Below are positions 54,370-64,000 of a stretch of DNA of 64,000 nucleotides, piece after piece. The translations under genes and the position numbers were made by a program. How positions within the stretch are numbered: the stretch's first letter is position 1; every line of letters begins with the position of its first letter. The notes under the pieces are model-generated. The model was not told where the DNA came from. It saw only the letters and a list, made by a program, of their open reading frames with translations, and searched no databases. The stretch spans positions 124,001 through 188,000 of the forward strand of contig JADJXF010000008.1 in the NCBI GenBank assembly GCA_016715995.1, given 5' to 3'. The DNA comes from Flavobacteriales bacterium. GTDB taxonomy: Bacteria; Bacteroidota; Bacteroidia; Flavobacteriales_F; PHOS-HE28.

Positions 54370-57300
54370 ATGCACCAGAACCTTTCGGATCGCGTTTCGG
54401 TGAAGCGGCTTTTCGCAGGGCTGGTCATGCTTTCATTGCCTTGGGCCAATGCGCGCGCGGACCATTTCTCCGGTGCGAACATCACCTACGAGTGCGTCGG
54501 GGTGAATCAGTACCGCATCACACTCGACCTATACCTGGATTGCGCGGGATCGCCGCTCACCCCGCAGTCGCTCAATTTCGTGAACAACTGCGGGGTCACG
54601 TTCACGCTGAACAATTTGCCCTTGGTGCTGAATGAGGAGGTCTCGCAACTCTGCGGGTCCCAATTGGCCAACTCAACCTGCAACGGCGGCACATTGCCGG
54701 GTATCCGGCACTACCAGTTCCAGACCACCTTGATCCTGTCCCCGTGCAATTCGTGGACGATCAGCTGGAACATCTGCTGTCGGAACACCACTCAGAACGT
54801 TCAGCTCACACCAGGCATGTATGTGGCGGCTACGCTGAACAATCTGGGCGGGTTGTGCGATCAATCGCCGCAATTCGGCGATGAGGTCATCCCATATGTG
54901 TGCGTGAATGAGCCGGTCGCCTACAACCCGCAAGTGACCGATGCGGATGGCAACACCCTGGTCTACTCCTTCATCAGCGCGCGGTACGCGGCACCCGCCC
55001 CGACCAACGTGACCTATGTACCGGGTTTCACAGCGGCCGTGCCCATCCCAGGCATCACGCTCAACACCACAACCGGCCAGATCAATTTCACACCAACGGT
55101 TACCGGCAATTACATCGTGGTGATCGAGGTGGCATCCTACAATGCCATGGGCCAGCTGATTGGCACGGTGATGCGGGACTTCATGTTCGTGGTGATCAAC
55201 TGCGTGGACCCGCCCGCCGACAACCTCGGGCCGACGAGCATCACTTCGGGGTTCATCACCAGCGCTACGAGCATTCAAGTGTGCGATGGGGTGCCTTTCT
55301 GCGTGGACCTGAGTTTCGCGGATGTGGACCCCTTGGCCGTCGTGACCTTGAGTTCGCAGATCGCCGCCCAGCTGCCGGGATCCACATTCACGGTGAATGG
55401 CTCGAATCCAGCCGTCGGAACATTGTGCTGGACGCCGGACATCAGTCTATCCCCCGTGACCGCTTTGGTCAATGTGAACGACAACGCCTGCCCGCTGCAG
55501 AACTTGTCGAATTATTCCCTCACAATTTCGGTTGTGAGCCTTCCGCCGGTGCCACCGGATGCCGGCACCTCCGCCACCATCTCCAGTTGCGCGGGTACGC
55601 CGCCTGTCATCTTGTTCGGCCAATTGGGTGGCACACCGGATCCCGGTGGCGTATGGACAGGACCGAACGGCGCTGCGCACCCGGGCACATTCAACCCGGC
55701 AAGCGATGCCTATGGTGTCTACACCTACACAGTCGGCAACGGTTGTCAGAATGCCTCTGCAACCGTCACTGTGAATCAAAGTGCTGGAGCCAATGCGGGC
55801 ACGAATGGAACATTGACCATCTGCAGCAACGGTGCGGCGGCATCGCTCATCGCACAACTTGGTGGTTCGCCGCAAGCAGGCGGGGCCTGGAGCGGGCCTT
55901 CACCGGTTGTAGGCGGTAGCTACAACCCGGCCACCATGAATCCCGGCGTGTACACCTACACGGTCACAGCCGTTCCTCCGTGTGTGAACGCTTCCGCTAC
56001 AGTAACGGTCACAGAAAACCCCGCTACGAACGCCGGTACCAATGGCAATCTGGCGACCTGCGGCAACGGAGCTTCGGTATCGTTGTTCGCGCAGCTTGGT
56101 GGAGGACCGCAGGCGGGCGGAGCGTGGAGCGGACCATCTCCTGTCGTCGGCGGTAACTACAACCCGGCCACCATGAACCCCGGTGTGTACACCTATACCG
56201 TCACTGGCGTCGCGCCCTGCGCCAACGCGAGCGCCACCGTGACCGTGACGGAGAACACCGCTGCCAATGCCGGCACCAATGGTAACCTGGCGACCTGCAG
56301 CAACGGTGCTGCGGCATCGCTCTTCGCCCAGCTCGGCGGAGCGCCACAGGCAGGGGGAGCATGGTCCGGGCCCTCACCGGTGGTCGGCGGGAACTACGAC
56401 CCGGCCACGATGAACCCCGGTGTTTACACCTACACCGTCCCTGGCGTAGCACCCTGCGCGAACGCGAGCGCCACCGTGACCGTGACGGAGAATGCCGCCA
56501 CCAATGCCGGCATCAACGGAAACCTGACAATCTGCAGCAACAGCGCGGCGGCATCGCTCTTCGCCCAGCTCGGCGGAGCGCCCCAAGCAGCAGGCGCATG
56601 GTCTGGTCCCTCGCCTGTGGTCGGCGGGAACTACAACCCGGCCACCATGAACCCCGGTGTGTACACCTATACCGTCACTGGCGTCGCGCCCTGCGCCAAC
56701 GCGAGCGCGACCGTGACCGTGACGGAGAATGCCGCCACCAATGCCGGCATCAACGGAAACCTGACAATCTGCAGCAACAGCGCGGCGGCATCGCTAGTCG
56801 CGCAGCTCGGCGGAGCGCCACAGGCCGGTGGTGCATGGTCCGGTCCCTCACCGGTTGTCGGAGGCACCTATGACCCGGCCACGATGAACCCTGGCGTATA
56901 CACCTACACCGTCACTGGCGTCGCGCCCTGCGTGAACGCGAGCGCCACCGTGACCGTGGCGGAGAACCCCGCCACGAACGCCGGAGCTAACGGCAACGTG
57001 GCCCTGTGCAGTGATGACGCATCCACGTCACTCTTCGCGCAGCTCGGCGGAGCGCCGCAGGCCGGTGGTGCATGGTCCGGGCCCTCACCGGTGATTGGCG
57101 GGAACTACGACCCGGCCACGATGAACCCAGGCGTGTACACCTACACCGTCACCGGTATCGCCCTGCGCCAACGCGAGCGCGACCGTGACCGTGACGGAGA
57201 ACGCGGCAACCAATGCCGGCACCAATGGTAACCTGGCGACCTGCAGCAACGGTGCTTCGGCATCGCTCTTCGCCCAGCTCGGCGGAGCGCCGCAAGCGGG

Positions 57301-60300
57301 CGGCGCGTGGAGTGGGCCTTCACCGGTGGTCGGCGGGAACTACAACCCGGCCACCATGAACCCCGGTGTGTACACCTATACCGTCACTGGCGTCGCGCCC
57401 TGCGCCAACGCGAGCGCGACCGTGACCGTGACGGAGAATGCCGCCACCAATGCCGGCATCAACGGAAACCTGACAATCTGCAGCAACAGCGCGGCGGCAT
57501 CGCTAGTCGCGCAGCTCGGCGGAGCGCCACAGGCCGGTGGTGCATGGTCCGGTCCCTCACCGGTTGTCGGAGGCACCTATGACCCGGCCACGATGAACCC
57601 TGGCGTATACACCTACACCGTCACTGGCGTCGCGCCCTGCGTGAACGCGAGCGCCACCGTAACCGTGGCGGAGAACCCCGCCACGAACGCCGGAGCTAAC
57701 GGCAACGTGGCCCTGTGCAGTGATGACGCATCCACGTCACTCTTCGCGCAGCTCGGCGGAGCTCCGCAGGCAGGAGGCGTTTGGTCTGGTCCCTCGCCAG
57801 TGGTCGGCGGGAACTACAACCCGGCCACCATGAACCCCGGTGTGTACACCTATACCGTCACTGGCGTCGCGCCATGCACCAACGCGAGCGCGACTGTCAC
57901 CGTGATGGAGAACGCAGCGGCCAATGCCGGCATCAACGGCAACTTGGCAACCTGCAGCAACGGTGCGGCGGCATCGCTCTTCGCCCAGCTCGGCGGAGCG
58001 CCGCAGGCGGGCGGAGCGTGGAGCGGACCGAGTCCTGTTGTCGGCGGCAGCTACGATCCAGCGACGATGAACCCAGGCGTGTACACCTACACCGTCACCG
58101 GTATCGCGCCCTGCGCCAACGCGAGCGCGACCGTGACCGTGACGGAGAACGCGGCAACCAATGCCGGCACCAATGGTAACCTGGCGACCTGCAGCAACGG
58201 TGCTTCGGCATCGCTCTTCGCCCAGCTCGGCGGAGCACCGCAAGCGGGCGGCGCGTGGAGTGGGCCTTCACCGGTGGTCGGCGGGAACTACAACCCGGCC
58301 ACCATGAACCCCGGTGTGTACACCTATACCGTCACTGGCGTCGCGCCATGCACCAACGCGAGCGTGACCGTGACCGTGACGGAGAGCCCCGCCACGAACG
58401 CCGGGGCGAACGGCAACTTGACCGTGTGCAGTGATGACGCATCCACATCACTCTTCGCCCAGCTCGGCGGAGCGCCGCAGGCCGGTGGTGCATGGTCCGG
58501 GCCCTCACCGGTGATTGGCGGGAACTACGACCCGGCGACGATGAACCCAGGCGTGTACACCTACACCGTCACCGGTATCGCGCCCTGCGCCAACGCGAGC
58601 GCGACCGTGACCGTGACGGAGAACGCGGCAACCAATGCCGGCACCAATGGTAACCTGGCGACCTGCAGCAACGGTGCTTCGGCATCGCTCTTCGCCCAGC
58701 TCGGCGGAGCGCCGCAAGCGGGCGGCGCGTGGAGTGGGCCTTCACCGGTTGTAGGGGGGAATTACGACCCGGCCACGATGAACCCCGGTGTGTACACCTA
58801 TACCATTACCGGCGTCGCGCCCTGCGCCAACGCGAGCGCCACCGTGACCGTGACGGAGAACCCCGCCACGAACGCCGGGGCGAACGGCAACTTGACCGTG
58901 TGCAGTGATGACGCATCCACATCACTCTTCGCCCAGCTCGGCGGAGCGCCGCAGGCCGGTGGTGCATGGTCCGGGCCCTCACCGGTGATTGGCGGGAACT
59001 ACGACCCGGCCACGATGAACCCAGGCGTGTACACCTACACCGTCACCGGTATCGCGCCCTGCGCCAACGCGAGCGCGACCGTGACCGTGACGGAGAACGC
59101 GGCAACCAATGCCGGCACCAATGGTAACCTGGCGACCTGCAGCAACGGTGCTTCGGCATCGCTCTTCGCCCAGCTCGGCGGAGCGCCGCAAGCGGGCGGC
59201 GCGTGGAGTGGGCCTTCACCGGTGGTCGGCGGGAACTACAACCCGGCCACCATGAACCCCGGTGTGTACACCTATGTGTACACCTATACCGTCACCGGTA
59301 TCGCGCCCTGCGTGAACGCGAGCGCGACCGTGACCGTGACGGAGAACGCGGCAACCAATGCCGGCACCAATGGTAACCTGGCGACCTGCAGCAACGGTGC
59401 TTCGGCATCGCTCTTCGCCCAGCTCGGCGGAGCGCCGCAAGCGGGCGGCGCGTGGAGTGGGCCTTCACCGGTGGTCGGCGGGAACTACAACCCGGCCACC
59501 ATGAACCCCGGTGTGTACACCTATACCGTCACTGGCGTCGCGCCCTGCACCAACGCGAGCGTGACCGTGACCGTGACGGAGAACCCCGCCACGAACGCCG
59601 GGGCGAACGGCAACTTGACCGTGTGCAGTGATGACGCATCCACATCACTCTTCGCCCAGCTCGGCGGAGCGCCGCAGGCCGGTGGTGCATGGTCCGGGCC
59701 CTCACCGGTGATTGGCGGGAACTACGACCCGGCCACCATGAACCCCGGTGTGTACACCTATACCGTCACCGGTATCGCGCCCTGCGTGAACGCGAGCGCG
59801 ACCGTGACCGTGACGGAGAACGCGGCAACCAATGCCGGCACCAATGGTAACCTGGCAACCTGCAGCAACGGTGCGGCGGCATCGCTCTTCGCCCAGCTCG
59901 GCGGAGCGCCGCAGGCGGGCGGCGCGTGGAGTGGGCCTTCACCGGTGGTCGGCGGGAACTACGACCCGGCCACGATGAGCCCCGGCGTGTACACCTACAC
60001 CGTCACAGGCGTCGCCCCATGCACCAACGCGAGCGTCACCGTGACCGTGACGGAGAAACCCCGCCACGAACGCCGGGGCCAACGGCAACCTGACCGTGTG
60101 CAGTGATGACGCATCCACATCACTCTTCGCCCAGCTCGGCGGAGCGCCGCAGGCCGGTGGTGCATGGTCCGGGCCCTCACCGGTGATTGGCGGGAACTAC
60201 GACCCGGCCACCATGAACCCCGGTGTATACACCTATACCGTCACTGGCGTCGCGCCATGCACCAACGCGAGCGCCACCGTGACCGTGACGGAGAACCCCG

Positions 60301-63300
60301 CCACGAACGCCGGGGCGAACGGCAACTTGACCGTGTGCAGTGATGACGCATCCACATCACTCTTCGCCCAGCTCGGCGGAGCGCCGCAGGCCGGTGGTGC
60401 ATGGTCGGGCCCTCACCGGTGATTGGCGGGAACTACGACCCGGCCACGATGAACCCAGGCGTGTACACCTACACCGTCACCGGTATCGCGCCCTGCGCCA
60501 ACGCTAGCGCTATGGTCACCGTTACGGAGAACGCATCGGCAAACGCCGGCACTGATGGCGTGCTCACCCTTTGCATTACCAGTCCCGATGCTTCGCTCTT
60601 CGCAGTTCTTGGTGGTGGCGCGCAGGCAGGGGGAATATGGAGCGGGCCTTCACCGGTCGTAGGTGGCATGTTCTCCCCAGCGACAATGAGCGCGGGGGGC
60701 TACATCTATACGGTGAGTGGCAACGCGCCCTGTCCCGCAGATCAATCCACTGTGACGGTGAATGTGGTGGCCGCGCCCAACGCGGGCACCAACGGCAGCG
60801 CCACGGTCTGCGGCAATGGCCCCGCGATCGACCTCTTCGCGCAGCTCGGCGGAGGCCCTGATGCTGGAGGAGCCTGGAGCGGGCCGAGTCCTGTCTTGGG
60901 CGGCAGCTACGATCCAACCACGATGGCGCCCGGCGTGTACACCTACACGATCGCGGCGGTGGCGCCGTGCGTGGGAGGCAGCGCCACGGTCACCGTCACC
61001 GAGAGCGCGCCCGCCGATGCAGGAACCAGCAGCAGCGTGACGGTATGCGACGTGGGCGCGGCAACAAGCCTCTTCGCGCAGCTCGGCGGCGCACCGCAGG
61101 CAGGCGGCACATGGAGCGGGCCGAGCCCGGTGGCCGGCGGCAGCTACGATCCAGCGACGATGAACCCAGGCGTCTACACCTACACCGTCACTGGCGTCGC
61201 CCCATGCGCGAACGCATCGGCCACCGTGACGGTGACGGAGAGCGCTTCGCCCAACGCGGGCACGAACGGCAGCGCCACGGTCTGCGGCAATGGCCCCGCG
61301 ATCGACCTCTTCGCGCAGCTCGGCGGAGGCCCTGATGCTGGAGGAGCCTGGAGCGGGCCGAGTCCTGTCTTGGGCGGCAGCTACGATCCAACCACGATGG
61401 CGCCCGGCGTGTACACCTACACGATCGCGGCGGTCGCTCCATGCGTGGGAGGCAGCGCCACGGTCACCGTCACCGAGAGCGCGCCCGCCGATGCAGGAAC
61501 CAGCAGCAGCGTGACGGTATGCGACGTGGGCGCCGCGATCAGCCTGTTCGCGCAGCTCGGCGGCGCACCGCAGGCAGGCGGCACATGGAGCGGGCCGAGC
61601 CCGGTGGTCGGCGGCAGCTACGATCCAGCGACGATGAACCCAGGCGTCTACACCTACACCGTCACGGGCGTCGCCCCATGCGCGAACGCATCGGCCACCG
61701 TGACGGTGACGGAGAGCGCTTCGCCCAACGCGGGAACCAACGGCAGCGCCACGGTCTGCGGCAATGGCCCCGCGATCGACCTCTTCGCGCAGCTCGGCGG
61801 AGGCCCTGATGCTGGAGGAGCCTGGAGCGGGCCGAGTCCTGTCTTGGGCGGCAGCTACGATCCAACCACGATGGCGCCCGGCGTGTACACCTACACGATC
61901 GCGGCGGTCGCTCCATGCGTGGGAGGCAGCGCCACGGTCACCGTCACCGAGAGCGCGCCCGCCGATGCAGGAACCAGCAGCAGCGTGACGGTATGCGACG
62001 TGGGCGCGGCAACAAGCCTCTTCGCGCAGCTCGGCGGCGCACCGCAGGCAGGCGGCACATGGAGCGGGCCGAGCCCGGTGGTCGGCGGCAGCTACGATCC
62101 AGCGACGATGAACCCAGGCGTCTACACCTACACCGTCACTGGCGTCGCCCCATGCGCGAACGCATCGGCCACCGTGACGGTGACGGAGAGCGCTTCGCCC
62201 AACGCGGGAACCAACGGCAGCGCCACGGTCTGCGGCAATGGCCCCGCGATCGACCTCTTCGCGCAGCTCGGCGGAGGCCCTGATGCTGGAGGAGCCTGGA
62301 GCGGGCCGAGTCCTGTCTTGGGCGGCAGCTACGATCCAACCACGATGGCGCCCGGCGTGTACACCTACACGATCGCGGCGGTCGCTCCATGCGCGAGTGC
62401 TTCCACGAGTGTCACAATCTCGGAGGAGACCCCTCTCAATGCGGGCACCTCCGCATCCATTGACCTATGCCCAGGAAGCGTCGTCGTGAATCTCTTTGCC
62501 CTGCTCGGTGGGTCACCTCAGGCCGGTGGTACGTGGACGCATCCGGGTGGCGCACCATTCAGCGGGACATTCGACCCGGCCGTTGATCCTGCTGGTGGGC
62601 AGACCTACACGGTCACCGGGGTGGCCTGCCCAACAGCGACAGCAATCGTGACGGTGACTTTGTTGCCAGGTCCCAATGCCGGAGGCGACAACAGCATCGC
62701 GCTCTGTAACACGGACGGGGCGTTCACCTTGCTCTCGCAGCTCTTGGGCGCACCCGACCCTGGCGGGATCTGGACAGATGCGCAAGGCAACAGCGTCGCG
62801 GATAGCTTCAACCCAGCGACGATGACAAGCGGGACCTTCACCTACACGGTGCAAGGCGTCGGGACCTGCCCGAACGACCAGGCCACCTTGAGCATTCAAG
62901 TGAACATCGCTCCGCTCGCGGGCAGCAGCGGGAGCCTCACGCTCTGTGCGTCCAGTCCAACACTCTCCTTATTCGAAGGCTTGAGCGGCACGCTCGACGC
63001 CGGTGGGGTCTGGACAAGCCCTGATGGCGCAGCGCACGGCACCACCCTCGATCCAACACTCGATGCTTCGGGCACGTACACCTACATCGTCACCGGAATC
63101 GCACCTTGCCCATCGGCCAGCTCCACGGTGCAGGTCGTCATCAATCCCGTGCCAGTGGCCGGAGAGGACGGAAGCCTGTCCACTTGCACCACGGCACCTG
63201 CGCTGAACCTGATCAGCCTGCTTGGTGGGTCCCCGCAACCAGGAGGCACATGGAGCGGTCCGGGGGGCAATACGGTATCCAGCACCTTCAACCCAGCCGT

Positions 63301-64000
63301 TCATCCGCCCGGCGTATACACCTACACCATCACAGGCATCACACCATGCGTGGATGATGTCGCCGAAGTTGTGATCGCGGTGAGCATCGCCGGAAATGCA
63401 GGGACCTCCAGTGTAATCACGCTTTGCTCCGACGATGCGCCCATCGATCTGCTCTCATCGCTCGGTGGAACCCCGGATGCAACGGGCGTTTGGACCGCAC
63501 CTGACGGCAGTCCTGCCGAGAACGGGTTCAATCCAGATAGTGATGAACCCGGCACGTACACCTACACAGTGACCCCAACGACACCATGCCCGCAGGTGAG
63601 CGCGACGGTCAACATTGGTGTGGTGCAGCCTGCGGTCGCGAGCTTCATGGCGACGAGCGACGGGTCGTGCGTGCCTGTCGAAGTGACCTTCACGCATGCC
63701 TATTCCGGCCCGGGTATTTGCACATGGATACTCGGCAATGGCGTGGTCATCGAGGATTGCGCGCCCGTAACCGTGACCTATGATCAAGCGGGCAGCTACG
63801 ATGTGACCTTGATCGTTGACGCGGGCAACGGCTGCGGTGCCGATACTGTGACCGTGCAGGACGCGGTCACGGCGTATTCGCAGCCCACCGCTGGCTTCGA
63901 GATGGTGCCGGAGCGCATCACCACGCTCAATCCGGTCGCGTTCTTCACTAATACCAGCGCAGGCGCGAACGGATACGTCTGGTTGATTGATGGCGTGTAC
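54370..64000 (+). CDS. Giant secreted repeat protein (3' end outside window; three frameshifts)
   Basis: About 3,200 residues visible and no stop before base 64000 once frameshifts are repaired. A signal peptide-like start (MHQNLSDRVSVKRLFAGLVMLSL) leads to a Cys-rich N-terminal domain of some 350 residues (DHFSGANITYECVGVNQYRI). More than 30 units of about 79 residues follow, from 55,560 to 63,600, core pattern FAQLGGAPQAGGAWSGPSPV ... PGVYTYTVTGVAPC. Each has two Cys about 53 residues apart, probably a disulfide in each Ig/PKD-like fold. A PKD-like domain (TWILGNGVVIEDCAPVTVTYD) begins near 63,620. Frame breaks near 57,165 (two bases lost), 60,052 (one A gained) and 60,406 (one C lost). Probable T9SS surface adhesin; C-terminus not seen. 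Confidence 0.9.
55790..60540 (+). repeat. Near-identical 237-base tandem repeat array, about 20 units
   Basis: Twenty consecutive units of 237 bases (79 codons) encode NAGTNGNLATCSNGAAASLF-type modules. Many copies are identical over hundreds of bases; for example 56640-56960 and 57349-57670 differ at about one position. This points to recent unequal exchange or gene conversion. A 12-base in-frame duplication (VYTY) occurs at 59264-59287. Coding-frame indels interrupt three units. Confidence 0.9.
60778..62436 (+). repeat. Higher-order 474-base repeat (two-module unit), 3.5 copies
   Basis: Two alternating 79-codon modules, one starting NAGTNGSATVCGNGPAIDLF and the other DAGTSSSVTVCDVGAA, repeat as a pair with a 474-base period: 60778, 61252, 61726 and a half copy from 62200. 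Copies are almost identical in DNA, so the pair itself was duplicated as a block. More diverged modules follow from 62437. Confidence 0.88.

Noticed and set aside
55790..62436. Tandem repeats considered as a CRISPR array or satellite DNA
   Set aside because: Units are 237 bases, in frame, without spacers, and encode a folded-looking module with conserved Cys, so this is coding repeat.
60571..62489. Arg-rich reading frames in the repeat array on both strands
   Set aside because: They repeat with the array's period, are Arg/Pro-rich and are out-of-frame readings of the true module.

Overview
The window is a gene-dense, GC-rich segment of a Bacteroidota chromosome, most likely Flavobacteriales or a near relative. 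Four things support this: gliding-motility and type IX secretion (T9SS) cargo with type A and type B sorting ends; the order purH-mreBCD-mrdA-rodA; the order coaX / outer-membrane protein / TPR / lptC / CNNM / SurA-like foldase; and promoter boxes of the Bacteroidota form TAnnTTTG just upstream of several genes. No rRNA, phage, insertion sequence or CRISPR is visible. The only tRNA is tRNA-Phe(GAA).

Layout. 1-6.8 kb (+): 3' part of purH, then the rod-shape operon mreB-mreC-mreD-mrdA(PBP2)-rodA with ATGA overlaps. 6.9-14.7 kb (-): an envelope operon running coaX, outer-membrane protein, TPR protein, lptC (one frameshift), a small membrane protein, a CNNM/CBS protein and a PpiD/SurA-like foldase. 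14.7-18 kb: tRNA-Phe, an HD-domain protein, a sensor kinase coupled to gpmI. 18-22.9 kb (-): two tandem paralogous choice-of-anchor L secreted proteins with gliding-type C-termini. 23-28.9 kb: M20 dipeptidase, LEA-type lipoprotein, a two-helix membrane protein, a YyaL/DUF255 protein and two secreted repeat proteins. 28.9-36.4 kb (-): tsaB, a TolC-like protein, an OmpA-like protein, and a two-gene methionine synthase (three frameshifts) under a well-formed SAM-I riboswitch with its own terminator. 36.5-41 kb (-): accessory half of a heme-copper oxidase locus (heme O synthase, two subunit III genes, subunit IV, SCO1, DUF420, a small CxxC membrane protein); subunits I and II are not in the window. 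41-48.6 kb (-): surface polysaccharide genes (cysQ-like, gmd, fcl, a WecA/TagO-type transferase flanked by two Wzi/RemB-like barrels). 48.9-54.1 kb (-): a TonB-dependent receptor, a DUF5689 lipoprotein and a T9SS OB-fold protein in one operon. 54.4-64 kb (+): one giant secreted protein made mostly of a 79-residue repeat, running off the window.

How the genes work together: most of the window builds or decorates the cell envelope, namely rod-shape wall synthesis, LPS transport, foldases, surface glycan precursors, outer-membrane barrels and large T9SS-exported adhesin-like proteins. The strongest regulatory element is the SAM-I riboswitch before metH. The least explained items are the giant, recently expanded repeat protein, the TonB/DUF5689/OB-fold operon and a 23-residue-repeat secreted protein.

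Caution: eight frame disruptions were seen (lptC, three in metH, one Wzi-like gene, three in the giant repeat gene). Coding similarity continues cleanly after each one, so sequencing or assembly error is at least as likely as real gene decay.
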